From positions 1 to 64,000 of the forward strand of contig VMTC01000049.1 in assembly GCA_013791765.1 (NCBI GenBank): 64,000 nucleotides of DNA, given 5' to 3'. Source of the stretch: Rhodoferax sp. GTDB taxonomy: Bacteria > Pseudomonadota > Gammaproteobacteria > Burkholderiales > Burkholderiaceae_C. The translations under genes were made by a program, and so were the position numbers. Within the stretch, counting starts at the first letter, position 1. Every line of letters starts with the position of its first letter. Of the stretch, positions 18,834 through 27,535 are shown one piece after another. A model generated the notes under the pieces. The model saw only the letters and a program-made list of their open reading frames with translations. It searched no databases and was not told the origin of the DNA.

Positions 18834-21800
18834 GCCGCTTCAGCCGGCTCCAAAAAGCTAGCCAGCGCCGCGACCGGCACGGGGCGGCCAAAGAAATAGC
18901 CCTGGAAATTCAAGCAGCCTTCGCCCGCCAGAAAGTCCCGTTGCGCCTGCGTCTCCACCCCCTCGGCAATCACCATCATGCCCAGGCCGCGCCCCATCGC
19001 CACCGTGGCGCTGACCAATGCGGCGTCCTTCGGGTTGGTCAATGCATCATTGACGAAGGACTGGTCAATCTTGATCTGGTCCAGCGGCAGCCGTTTGAGG
19101 TAGGAAAGCGATGAATACCCGGTGCCAAAGTCATCGAGTGAAAAACCGACGCCATGGGCCTTGAGTGCCACCATCTTGGCGATGATGGCCCCCACGTCCT
19201 TGACCAGCAGGCTCTCGGTCAGCTCCAGTTTGAGCCGGTTTGGGGGGGCTTTCGTGCGTTCCAACGTGGCCAATACGTCAGAGACGAAGCTCCCCTGGTG
19301 AAACTGCAAGGCGCTCACGTTCACGGCAATCGTCAGGTGCGCGGTGTGAGGCTGCGCGCCCCAAAGGTGAAGCTGATGGCAGGCGGTTTCCATCACCCAC
19401 TGGCCCAAGGCCAAGATCAGGCCGGTTTCCTCAGCCAGTGGAATAAATTGTGCCGGAGACACCATGCCGCGCAGCGGATGCTGCCAGCGCACCAAGGCCT
19501 CAACGCCGGTCATATCACCATGCTGGTTCACCTGCGGCTGGTAATACAGCAGGAACTGCTTGTCTTGCAGGCCCAGGCGCATATCGGCCTCCAGAGCGGC
19601 GCGCGCGCTGATGGCCGCCTGCACCTCGGGGTCAAAAAAGCGCAGCGTGTTGCGCCCGGCGTCCTTGGCCTGGTACAGCGCCAGGTCGGCCCGTTTGAGC
19701 AGTTCGTCGACGCTGTCCCGACTGGCGTTGAACAGGGCCACACCGACACTGGCACTGGCGTGGTGCGTAAAGTGGCCAAACGGATAGGGCTGGCGCAAAG
19801 CCTCAAGAATCTTCTGCGCCACGGCCTCGGCCTGCGTTGCGGCCACACTTTGCTGCTCGCTCAAATCCTGCAGCATGACAACAAAATCATCGCCCCCCAG
19901 GCGCGCCACCGTGTCGCCTTCACGCACGCAGTGGTTGATGCGCTGCGCCACCTGTTGCAGCATCACGTCGCCTTGCTGATGGCCGTGGGTTTCGTTGAGC
20001 AACTTGAAATTATCAATATCGATGAACAGCAGGGCCCCATTGCGTTGGCTGCGCGTGCCCGCTGCCAGCACCTGTTGCAACCGGTCGATCAGCAGACGCC
20101 GGTTGGGCAGGCCGGTCAGCAAGTCATAAAAAGCCAGATGCTCAATTTCAGCCTCAGCCGCCTTGCGCTTCGTGATGTCTTCCTTGATCGCCAGATAATG
20201 AATCGGTTGACCCTGCGCATCAAAAATCGGCGCGATCGCCGCCTGCTCCCAGTACAGCGTGCCGTTCTTGCGCCGGTTGTGAAACTCGCCATGCCAGGTC
20301 TGGCCCGTTAACAACGTCGCCCACATGTCTCGGTACTCCTGCACCGACTTTTCATGCGAGGACCAGATGCGCGGGTTTTGCCCGATGACCTCGGCGCGCT
20401 GGTACCCGCTGACCTGCTCAAACATCGGGTTGACGTATTCAATCAGCCCCTGCGGATCGCTGATGATGATGGACACGGGCGATTGCTCGACCGCCGCCGA
20501 CAGGGTGATCAAGGATTCTTGTGCTTGCTTTTGCTCGGTCACGTCCGATACAAAACCGTGCCACAGCACCGCGCCATCATCAAGTTGCTGCGGTGCCGCC
20601 TGGCTTGAAAGCCAGCGCAGGGAGCCATCCTCGAGGCGGACCCGGTAGTCGTGCTTCCAGGGCGTCAGGGTTTTGGCCGAGGCGGCTATGGCATCCTGAA
20701 CAGCGGGCAGATCCTGCGGGTCAATCATGGCAAAGACCTGGGCGCCGTCCTTGCGCATATCGTCCACCTTGGTGCGGTAAATATCGCGCACGCCCTTGCT
20801 GGCAAAAGGAAAGCAGGAACTGCCATCGGGGCGCAGCAAATACTGGAACACCAGGCCGGGCACGTGGTCGGTCAGGCTTGTCAATTGCGCCAGGCTGTGG
20901 CGTTGCGCGGCCGAATGCCGCTGCCTGATCACTCCATACCAGGACAGCAGCGCCGCCAGGGCCAGCAACAGCCCGCTGAGCACCGCCGCTTCGCGCAAGC
21001 GCTGCGCGCGGGTTTGCGCTTGTTCAGCCAACACCGCCGAGTGCTCCAGGCCAACCAGTACCAGCACCGGATAAGACGGCAGTTTTTTGAAGTGATAAAC
21101 ACGCTCGATACCGTCGGTGACTGCACGGTAAGCTAACGTGCCACTGGTATCACCCCGGGCAATACCCGCAAATATCGGGCTCGCCGCGGCATTGCCAGCG
21201 AATGTTTCTGTGCCGGCGGTCTTGCGCGCAAACAAGGTCCCGGTCAAACCATACAGGGCGGCAACTCCCTCTTGACCCAGCTGAAGTTCGCCGTAAAAGC
21301 GGGTGAAATAAGTTGGATCTAGCGCCACTACCACGACACCGGAAAACTGGCCGTCATCGCCCACGAGCCGACGCGAAAGCTGAATCGACCAGTGGCCATG
21401 AGCGCGGTCAAACTCAGGCTTTGCGATATACAGCACGTCGCTGGCAACCGCCCGCAAGGCTTTGAAGTACTCCTGGTCGGACACATTCAGGCGGCCGCCC
21501 AGCGCCAGGCTGCTCATCTCAAGAATGCCCGAGGCATCAAAAATGCTGACCTGATGAATGATTCTTTTGTCAAACACCCCCTCCACGCCCATCGCTCGGA
21601 GGTCTAGATGGCCCGGGGAATGCTGGTATTCCGAACGAACCAGGTACAGAATTTGGTCCACGCTGTAGAAAATGCGCTCGGCATGCTCCTGGCCGACCCG
21701 CGCCAGATTGACGATCTGGCTTTCGGCGCCTGCCATGGTTTTGCGGTGGTCGTCATCGATCAGGCGAAAAGTGTGCCACCAGACCGCCGCAAATACCAAG

Positions 21801-21874
21801 GCGGCCAGCAACCAGATCAGTACATGGTGATTAAGCCGGGCCAGTGCGCCGATACGTTGACGAAAGAATGGCAT
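18830..21874 (-). CDS. Membrane PAS-GGDEF-EAL cyclic-di-GMP signalling protein
   Basis: 1014 residues. A signal-anchor helix (about 17-37) and a second helix (LSGLLLALAALLSWYG, about 300) bracket a periplasmic sensor that resembles Cache domains. Two PAS domains follow (about 330-450 and 465-585), then a GGDEF domain with the active-site variant RLGGDDF near residue 680, and an EAL domain starting GVEALVRWQHP and containing DDFGTGYSSLSYLK and KIDQSFV. Both catalytic sites look intact, so it could make or degrade cyclic-di-GMP. The start at MPFFRQRIG is chosen for the signal-anchor distance. It overlaps the downstream AEC transporter gene by 4 bases. Confidence 0.9.
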   Translation of the reverse strand: MPFFRQRIGALARLNHHVLIWLLAALVFAAVWWHTFRLIDDDHRKTMAGAESQIVNLARVGQEHAERIFYSVDQILYLVRSEYQHSPGHLDLRAMGVEGVFDKRIIHQVSIFDASGILEMSSLALGGRLNVSDQEYFKALRAVASDVLYIAKPEFDRAHGHWSIQLSRRLVGDDGQFSGVVVVALDPTYFTRFYGELQLGQEGVAALYGLTGTLFARKTAGTETFAGNAAASPIFAGIARGDTSGTLAYRAVTDGIERVYHFKKLPSYPVLVLVGLEHSAVLAEQAQTRAQRLREAAVLSGLLLALAALLSWYGVIRQRHSAAQRHSLAQLTSLTDHVPGLVFQYLLRPDGSSCFPFASKGVRDIYRTKVDDMRKDGAQVFAMIDPQDLPAVQDAIAASAKTLTPWKHDYRVRLEDGSLRWLSSQAAPQQLDDGAVLWHGFVSDVTEQKQAQESLITLSAAVEQSPVSIIISDPQGLIEYVNPMFEQVSGYQRAEVIGQNPRIWSSHEKSVQEYRDMWATLLTGQTWHGEFHNRRKNGTLYWEQAAIAPIFDAQGQPIHYLAIKEDITKRKAAEAEIEHLAFYDLLTGLPNRRLLIDRLQQVLAAGTRSQRNGALLFIDIDNFKLLNETHGHQQGDVMLQQVAQRINHCVREGDTVARLGGDDFVVMLQDLSEQQSVAATQAEAVAQKILEALRQPYPFGHFTHHASASVGVALFNASRDSVDELLKRADLALYQAKDAGRNTLRFFDPEVQAAISARAALEADMRLGLQDKQFLLYYQPQVNQHGDMTGVEALVRWQHPLRGMVSPAQFIPLAEETGLILALGQWVMETACHQLHLWGAQPHTAHLTIAVNVSALQFHQGSFVSDVLATLERTKAPPNRLKLELTESLLVKDVGAIIAKMVALKAHGVGFSLDDFGTGYSSLSYLKRLPLDQIKIDQSFVNDALTNPKDAALVSATVAMGRGLGMMVIAEGVETQAQRDFLAGEGCLNFQGYFFGRPVPVAALASFLEPAEAA

Positions 21875-22067
21875 GGCTTTCAGTAGCAAAGCGTGTGGCC
21901 CGGGTTGTTGGTGTGGCACACCCGATCTCGGGCTGCTTGGCACAGTAGCTTAGGTGCCGACGGTGCGCGGCCTGTTTCATTTCAAAAGGACTGAGTATCT
22001 TCGACCCGAAAATCTGCAAGCCTGATTCAGATCAAGCATCGGCACACTAATTCAATTGTTCCCGGGC

Positions 22068-22610
22068 TCATGGCCCGGGCTCGGCACCCGGTGCACCAGA
22101 GGCTGCGCCCGCACAGTCTGCACACACCCCGCGCACCGCCAGGTCCAGGCTCAGGCCCTGGTAACCCAGGGCTTTCAGGGCGAGCAAAGCGTTTTGCGCG
22201 GCCACCTCCAAATCAAGCGCATTGCCCTGCAAGGTAGCCTGCAACGGCTGGTCGCGGTGGCAGCTTTGGCACTCAAAGTGCGGCATGGCCTGCACGCTCG
22301 CAGGCATGGCCTGGTAGCGGCGCACCCGGTTGGCGTCGACCCGGCACAAGAGCAGACCGACTTGCGTCAGCCGGTCGATCAGACGGTACAAGGTGACGCG
22401 GTCAAGCGTGCCGCCGCCCTCGTCTGGCGCTTGTCCATCCGCAGCACTGGCATCTTGCAAGGCCGCCTGCAACTGGGCGTGGGTGTAACTGGTGCCGGGG
22501 TGCGCCAACAACCAGCCCAACACCAGCCGCGCCGCGCCGGTGCGACGCAGACCGTGGGCTGAGAGCAAGGCATCAATCGGATCAGTTGAACTCAAGCGGG
22601 TGACTGGCAT
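22068..22610 (-). CDS. zur: Zinc uptake regulator, Fur family
   Basis: 180-residue Fur-family repressor. The winged-helix part includes RTGAARLVLGWLLAHPGTSYTHAQL and LDRVTLYRLIDRLTQVGLL, and the metal-binding half has HFECQSCHRDQPL and a second CxxC (CADC) near the C terminus, the structural zinc site. Assignment to Zur rather than Fur rests on its being divergent from a zinc-type ABC importer with two candidate Zur boxes in the shared gap. The ATG at 22610 is preferred to a TTG four codons upstream. Confidence 0.85.
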   Translation of the reverse strand: MPVTRLSSTDPIDALLSAHGLRRTGAARLVLGWLLAHPGTSYTHAQLQAALQDASAADGQAPDEGGGTLDRVTLYRLIDRLTQVGLLLCRVDANRVRRYQAMPASVQAMPHFECQSCHRDQPLQATLQGNALDLEVAAQNALLALKALGYQGLSLDLAVRGVCADCAGAASGAPGAEPGP

Positions 22611-22653
22611 CGTGGTGGACAAATCAGATTTTCTTCAACTGTCGGGTATTATT

Positions 22654-22696
22654 GCAATTGAGTTGCGTTAGACTATAGCGCAATTGAGTTGCATTA
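22654..22696. promoter_or_regulatory. Two tandem Zur-type operator boxes
   Basis: GCAATTGAGTTGCGTTA (22654-22670) and GCAATTGAGTTGCATTA (22680-22696) are near-identical 17-base boxes starting exactly 26 bases apart. Each contains the inverted repeat GCAA-N5-TTGC. They lie in the 121-base gap between zur and the zinc importer operon and should control both directions. Confidence 0.75.
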
Positions 22697-22731
22697 TCGC
22701 TGCAATCCCCATCTTTCGAATTAGCAAAAAA

Positions 22732-22920
22732 ATGTCACACCCAACGCATGAGCACAACCACCCGAACGCCCCTGCGCCGCACCCCACACGGCCCCACCAG
22801 CCACGCAGCGTGCTGGCCTGGCCGGCTTGGCTGCGCGTGCTGGCGGTGTTGCCGCTGCTGCTGACCCTGTGGCTGGCAGTGTGGTGGGCCAATGCCGGGG
22901 CGGGAGCGGTGCCGTGGTAA
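22732..22920 (+). CDS. Small His-rich N-terminal, single-span membrane protein of the zinc operon
   Basis: 62 residues: MSHPTHEHNHPNAPAP, then a Pro/Arg stretch, then one membrane helix (about 33-55, VLAVLPLLLTLWLAVWW). Four His in the first 11 residues could bind zinc or nickel. It is the first gene after the Zur boxes and its stop overlaps the znuC start (TAATG), so coupling to the importer is likely. I do not recognise a named family. It could be an accessory subunit or a leader that couples translation of znuC. Confidence 0.6.
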   Translation: MSHPTHEHNHPNAPAPHPTRPHQPRSVLAWPAWLRVLAVLPLLLTLWLAVWWANAGAGAVPW

Positions 22921-23651
22921 TGGTCGACAACCTGACGGTGAGCTACCGCCAGCATCCAGCTCTGCATCACATCAGTGGCCAGTTTGCGCCCGGCGCGCTC
23001 ACCGCCGTGATTGGCCCTAACGGCTCGGGCAAAAGCACCCTGCTTAAAAGCATCATGGGCTTGATCAAGCCCGAAGGCGGGCGTGTTTTGCTGACCACAG
23101 CGCGCGAGCGCGTCGCCTACCTGCCGCAAATGACCGAGATTGACCGCAGCTTTCCGATGCCGGTGCGCGATTGCGTGCTGCTGGGCTGCTGGAGCGCCGT
23201 GGGTGCTTGGGGCGGCGTCAGTGCGGCTCTGTTGGCCCGGGCCGATGCCGCGATTGCCACCGTGGGGCTCGAAGGTTTTGAGCGACGCACGGTGGGGTCG
23301 CTGTCCAGCGGGCAGTTTCAGCGCGTGCTGTTTGCGCGCCTGCTGATGCAGGAGGCCGACCTGATTTTGCTCGACGAGCCCTTCAACGCCATGGATTCGC
23401 GCACCACGGCCGTGCTGCTGGCGCTGATTCACCAATGGCATGCGCAAGGCCGCACCGTGATCGCCGTGCTGCACGACGACGCGCAGGTGCGCGCGCACTT
23501 TGGGCAAACGGTGCTGCTGGCGCGCGAGCTGGTGGCCTGGGGCGATACCGAGCAGGTGCTGACCGAACCCAATTTACAGCGCGCCCGCGCCTTGGCCGAG
23601 GCCTGGGACGACAACGCCGACATCTGTCACACCGACGAGGCCAGCGCATGA
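22920..23651 (+). CDS. znuC: Zinc ABC transporter ATP-binding protein
   Basis: 243-residue ABC ATPase of the metal (ZnuC/MntB) branch. Walker A GPNGSGKST at about 32-40, Q-loop YLPQMTEIDRSFP, signature LSSGQFQRV, Walker B DLILLDEP and the switch His in VIAVLHDD. The ATG at 22920 overlaps the stop of the small His-rich gene by one base, and the end overlaps znuB (ATGATG). With ZnuB and ZnuA it drives high-affinity zinc uptake. Zinc rather than manganese is inferred from Zur. Confidence 0.9.
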   Translation: MVDNLTVSYRQHPALHHISGQFAPGALTAVIGPNGSGKSTLLKSIMGLIKPEGGRVLLTTARERVAYLPQMTEIDRSFPMPVRDCVLLGCWSAVGAWGGVSAALLARADAAIATVGLEGFERRTVGSLSSGQFQRVLFARLLMQEADLILLDEPFNAMDSRTTAVLLALIHQWHAQGRTVIAVLHDDAQVRAHFGQTVLLARELVAWGDTEQVLTEPNLQRARALAEAWDDNADICHTDEASA

Positions 23652-24532
23652 TGTTGCTTTGGGAATGGCTGATCGGCCCCTTTGCCGAATTCGCTTTCAT
23701 GCGCCGCGCACTGGTGGCCACGCTGGCGTTGGCCATCAGCGCGGCACCTCTGGGTGTGTTCTTGACGCTGCGGCGCATGAGCCTGCTGGGCGATGCCCTG
23801 AGCCACGCGGTGCTGCCGGGCGTGGCCATAGGCTTCATGCTGTTTGGCCTGTCGCTGCCCGCGATGGCGCTGGGCGGTGTGGTGGCGGGGCTGCTGGTGG
23901 CGGCGATTGCCGGCGTGGTCAGCCGCGCCACCAGCTTAAAAGAAGATGCCAGCCTGGCAGCCATCTACCTGGTGGCGCTGGCCCTGGGCGTGACGCTGAT
24001 CTCGCGCCAGGGCAGTCAGCTCGACCTGCTGCATATTTTGTTTGGCAGCGCGCTGGGCGTCGATGCACCAGGCCTGCTGCTGGTCGCCAGCGTAGCCAGT
24101 GTGAGCGTGATCGCGCTGGCCGCACTGTACCGAGGGCTCGTGCTGGAGACCTTTGACCCGGTGTTTCTGGCCGCATCGGCTGGGCGCAAAGGCAGCCGTC
24201 CCTGGATCTGGCAACAGAGCTTTTTGATGCTGGTCGTCATCAACCTGGTGGCGGGGTTTCAGACCCTGGGCACGCTCATGGCGGTCGGCCTGATGATGCT
24301 GCCCGCCGTCTCCAGCCGACTCTGGCATGACTCGTTGAGTGCCCAGCTGCTCAACGCCAGCGCGCAAGCGGCTCTGGCTGGGGTGGCAGGGCTGCTGCTG
24401 TCCTACCACCTCGATACCCCCAGTGGCCCGACCATCATCGGTTGCGCCGGGCTGCTCTACGGCGTGTCGCTGTTGATTTCACCTAGCGGCTGGTTGCCCC
24501 AAATCCTCAAGCGCCCGCACCGGGTCGGCTAA
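23648..24532 (+). CDS. znuB: Zinc ABC transporter permease
   Basis: 294-residue ABC-3 family permease with about eight hydrophobic spans. The family region LGDALSHAVLPGVAIGF occurs near residue 45, and LVVINLVAGFQTLGTLMAVGLMM is typical of the later helices. The ATG at 23648 overlaps the ATPase stop, showing translational coupling; a longer upstream frame runs through znuC and is not real. The C terminus ends with a short basic tail (LKRPHRVG). Confidence 0.9.
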   Translation: MMLLWEWLIGPFAEFAFMRRALVATLALAISAAPLGVFLTLRRMSLLGDALSHAVLPGVAIGFMLFGLSLPAMALGGVVAGLLVAAIAGVVSRATSLKEDASLAAIYLVALALGVTLISRQGSQLDLLHILFGSALGVDAPGLLLVASVASVSVIALAALYRGLVLETFDPVFLAASAGRKGSRPWIWQQSFLMLVVINLVAGFQTLGTLMAVGLMMLPAVSSRLWHDSLSAQLLNASAQAALAGVAGLLLSYHLDTPSGPTIIGCAGLLYGVSLLISPSGWLPQILKRPHRVG

Positions 24533-24569
24533 GTTGATCCATTTTCTTGACACAACTGAAAACCAATTC

Positions 24570-25481
24570 ATGAAACGCCAAACCCTGAAACTCCTCGCCC
24601 TGTCGGCACTCACCCTTGGCGCACTCCTGCCCTTGCCTGGCATAGCCGCTGAGCCTATACCCGTGGTGGCTTCTTTCAGCATTCTGGGTGACCTGGTGCA
24701 GGTGGTCGGGGGGGAGCGCGTCAAAGTCACCACTTTGGTAGGAGTAGACGCTGACGCACACACCTTCGAGCCGAAACCGCTTGATGCCAAAACCATTCTG
24801 CAGTCGCGCCTCTTCGTCATCAACGGACTCAACTTTGAGCCCTGGGCGCAAAAATTGGCGAAGTCAACCAACTACAAGGGACAGATGCTAGCGGCCTCAG
24901 AAGGCATCAAGCCACGCAGCATGCCACCCGAAAAAGGCCACAATCACGCTGATACCGACCCGCACGCGTGGCAAGACCCCAACAACGTCGTTTTGTATGT
25001 CAAAAATATAGCCAAATCACTCGCCAGCCTGGACCCAGCGGGCGCTATTCACTATCAAAAAAATAGTGCCAAATACATTGAAGAACTGCAAGCGCTGGAC
25101 CAGTTCACGCTGGCGCAGTTTGCGCCTTTGACTGCCAAACAGCGCCAGGTCATCACCTCGCACGATGCCTTTGGCTATTTCGCCGCGCGCTACCAGATCA
25201 GGTTTTTGGCACCGCAAGGCATCAATGCCGACCTCGATCCCAGCGCGAAAGAAGTGGCGCAATTGATCCGCCAAATCAAGCGCGACCAGATCAAAGCAGT
25301 TTTTGTGGAGAACATGAGCAACCCCAAACTGCTGGCCCAAATCGCCCAGGACACCGGCGTCACCCTGGGCGCCAAACTGTATGTGGATGCGCTCTCTGGC
25401 CCCAGCGAGCCCGGTTCGACCTACCTGAAGATGATGCGCCACAACGTGGCGCAGTTGGTGGCGGGCATGCGGCAAAACTGA
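24570..25481 (+). CDS. znuA: Periplasmic zinc-binding protein of the ABC importer
   Basis: 303-residue cluster A-I substrate-binding protein. A signal peptide (MKRQTLKLLALSALTLGALL...AA) covers about 1-27. Metal ligands are His in VGVDADAHTFEP, His in ADTDPHAWQDP, His in ITSHDAFGYF and an acidic residue near FVENMSNPK. The His-rich loop common in ZnuA is present only in short form (KGHNHAD, about 125-131). Last gene of the zinc operon, 37 bases after znuB. A segment near 25003-25070 has weak similarity to the interspersed repeats, too weak to call. Confidence 0.9.
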   Translation: MKRQTLKLLALSALTLGALLPLPGIAAEPIPVVASFSILGDLVQVVGGERVKVTTLVGVDADAHTFEPKPLDAKTILQSRLFVINGLNFEPWAQKLAKSTNYKGQMLAASEGIKPRSMPPEKGHNHADTDPHAWQDPNNVVLYVKNIAKSLASLDPAGAIHYQKNSAKYIEELQALDQFTLAQFAPLTAKQRQVITSHDAFGYFAARYQIRFLAPQGINADLDPSAKEVAQLIRQIKRDQIKAVFVENMSNPKLLAQIAQDTGVTLGAKLYVDALSGPSEPGSTYLKMMRHNVAQLVAGMRQN

Positions 25482-25670
25482 CGGGTGCAGCTCGGTTCCA
25501 GCCAAAATGGCTTGATATGCAACAAGGTCGGCATGACTTGCACCTGACAGGCCGCCAAATGGCTTTACCATGATTGCAGTCGTTGGCCGACTCTGGCCGA
25601 CTCACTGGCGCCCTGGCAAGTCAATCAACCCGTGTCGCCAGGTTGGCCCACTGAAAGCAAGGCATCTGAT

Positions 25671-27167
25671 ATGAACACCGCCGAATGGATTTCCCGCAAC
25701 GTCGCCAAGTTGCTGCCGGCCGCAAATTCAATCGAAAAAATGGCCACAACCCCGATAGCAAATGCGCGAGCCGCTGTGAGTCTTGCGCCTGCTCCGGCCC
25801 CGACCGGCCCCATCGCCAGCGCGACTTCCCGCTCCTTGCCTGAGCGTCTGGCAGGCAGCTTGCGCCACAAAGACGAGGCGCTGTCACCGCGCCTGCTGCG
25901 TCGCATCTTGACTGAACTGCAGGCCATCCTGGACAACCAGGTCAGCGAGGTCGAAGGTGGCCGACGCGCCAGCGAGTTCGCCCAGTGGTATGGCGCCGCC
26001 TTGCCGGCGCAACGGCGCGACTGTTGGCTGCTGATGAGCGAGCAGTTTGCCCCTGACCCCGACCTGATCGAGGCCGCGCGCAGCCACTACACGGCGGCCC
26101 AAAATACCCTTGATGCCGGGCAAGCCGAAATCCGCTTGCGCCAGGCCTTGGTGTCACCGCGCAGCCGTCTGTTGCAGCGCTTTGCGGCCTTCCCCGAGGG
26201 CATGCAATTTTTGCTTGACTTGCGCACTGACTTGCTGGCTCACCTGAAAAGCGAAAAGCGCCTGCTGGCGCTGGACGGCGAGCTCGAACACTTGTTCTCT
26301 GGCTGGTTTGATGTGGCCTTTTTGGAGTTGCGCCGCATCAGCTGGGACTCCCCCGCCTCGCTGATCGAAAAACTGATCAAGTACGAAGCGGTGCATGACA
26401 TTCGTGACTGGAATGACGTCAAGAACCGGCTGGATGCGGACCGCCGCTGTTATGGCTTCTTCCATCCGCAGCTGCCCAATGAACCTTTGATCTTTGTCGA
26501 GGTGGCGCTGCTTGACAAACTGCCTTGCGCCATATCGCCCTTGCTCGACGAAGCGGCCGCGCCCGCGGACCTGAGCAAAGCGAGCACCGCCATTTTTTAC
26601 TCGATCAGCAGCACCCAGAGCGGTCTGCGCGGCGTGAGCTTTGGCGACTCGCTGATCAAACGCGTGGTGGAGACCCTCAAGGTCGAGTTTCCCCGCCTGC
26701 GCACTTTCGCCACCCTGTCGCCGATACCGGGATTTCGCAGCTGGCTAGGCAAGAACGCGAGCGCCATGCTGGCTCGGCTTGATGTAAAAGCCCGTGCTGC
26801 GCTGGCCAGCGCGGTCGGCGCTGAGCCCATCACGCCGGCCCACTTGCTGACAGCGGCCGAACAGGCGCAAACGCTCGACGCCCAGTCGCCGCTGCGCCAT
26901 TTCTTGATGCAATGCGCCGCCCATTACCTGGGCCGAGAGCTGGTGCAGGGCAAGCCGCTGGACCCGGTCACGCGCTTTCATTTGGGCAATGGCGCCCGGA
27001 TTGAGCGGCTGAACTGGGGCGGCGATTTCTCCAGCAAAGGCGTCAAGCAGTCCTACGGCATGATGGTCAATTACCTGTATGACCTGAAACGCCTGGACCG
27101 GTACCGGGCGCAGTTTGCCAACAGCAAACTGGCGGTTTCAAGCGAAATTGAGACGCTGGGCTTTTGA
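25671..27167 (+). CDS. Malonyl-CoA decarboxylase
   Basis: 498-residue MCD-family enzyme (malonyl-CoA to acetyl-CoA and CO2). The N-terminal helical domain is followed by the acetyltransferase-like catalytic domain. Signatures are FHPQLPNEPLIFVEVAL (about 265-281), FYSISSTQSGLRGVSFG, the catalytic Ser-His region ATLSPIPGFRSWL, and FHLGNGARIERLNWGGD near the C terminus. No partner malonyl-CoA synthetase or transporter is adjacent in this window, although this gene is often next to one. The first 50 residues are Ala/Pro-rich and may be a linker. Start ATG 25671 has no strong ribosome site. Confidence 0.92.
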   Translation: MNTAEWISRNVAKLLPAANSIEKMATTPIANARAAVSLAPAPAPTGPIASATSRSLPERLAGSLRHKDEALSPRLLRRILTELQAILDNQVSEVEGGRRASEFAQWYGAALPAQRRDCWLLMSEQFAPDPDLIEAARSHYTAAQNTLDAGQAEIRLRQALVSPRSRLLQRFAAFPEGMQFLLDLRTDLLAHLKSEKRLLALDGELEHLFSGWFDVAFLELRRISWDSPASLIEKLIKYEAVHDIRDWNDVKNRLDADRRCYGFFHPQLPNEPLIFVEVALLDKLPCAISPLLDEAAAPADLSKASTAIFYSISSTQSGLRGVSFGDSLIKRVVETLKVEFPRLRTFATLSPIPGFRSWLGKNASAMLARLDVKARAALASAVGAEPITPAHLLTAAEQAQTLDAQSPLRHFLMQCAAHYLGRELVQGKPLDPVTRFHLGNGARIERLNWGGDFSSKGVKQSYGMMVNYLYDLKRLDRYRAQFANSKLAVSSEIETLGF

Positions 27168-27264
27168 GCGAATTAGGGGCGTTCCCCTTCGAGCCACACG
27201 ATTTCTGAAGGCGCACGCAGGCATACTGCCAGGTTTAGCGCAAGCGCCCACACAAGGAATAAAA

Positions 27265-27465
27265 ATGACCATTTGCCCCATCGCCATCGCCGTCGGCTGT
27301 AAAAAATGCCCGATCTTCAAAGTCTGCCCGGTCAAGTCCGTGATCGGTGACGTGCCCAAGGCCGGGGCCAAGCCAGCTGCCAAGGTAGTGGCCAAGTCAG
27401 TAGCCAAACCGGCAGCCAAAGTAGTCGCCAAGTCAGCACCAGCGCGCAAAAAAACCAGGAAATAA
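27265..27465 (+). CDS. Small four-cysteine protein with Lys/Ala-rich tail
   Basis: 66 residues. The N-terminal third, CPIAIAVGCKKCPIFKVCP, has four cysteines at 4, 12, 15 and 21, a likely zinc or iron-sulfur knuckle. The rest is a basic repeat with two copies of PAAKVVAKS and ends RKKTRK, like histone-H1 or AlgP tails. A clear ribosome site AAGGAA lies 6 bases before the ATG. It is tucked between malonyl-CoA decarboxylase and dapC. I do not recognise a named family. It may bind DNA, RNA or polyphosphate through the tail; that is inference. Confidence 0.7.
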   Translation: MTICPIAIAVGCKKCPIFKVCPVKSVIGDVPKAGAKPAAKVVAKSVAKPAAKVVAKSAPARKKTRK

Positions 27466-27535
27466 GCCGCTCTTGCGGCGCCAGTTGATGCTCTGGTGGG
27501 CAGGCGTGCACATCAGGCACCGATAATCGCTGCCC

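Noticed and set aside
25003-25070. Possible interspersed repeat in znuA
   Set aside because: Only short blocks (AATATAGCC, CTATCAAAAAAATAG) resemble the family and the centre does not match; normal ZnuA sequence explains it.
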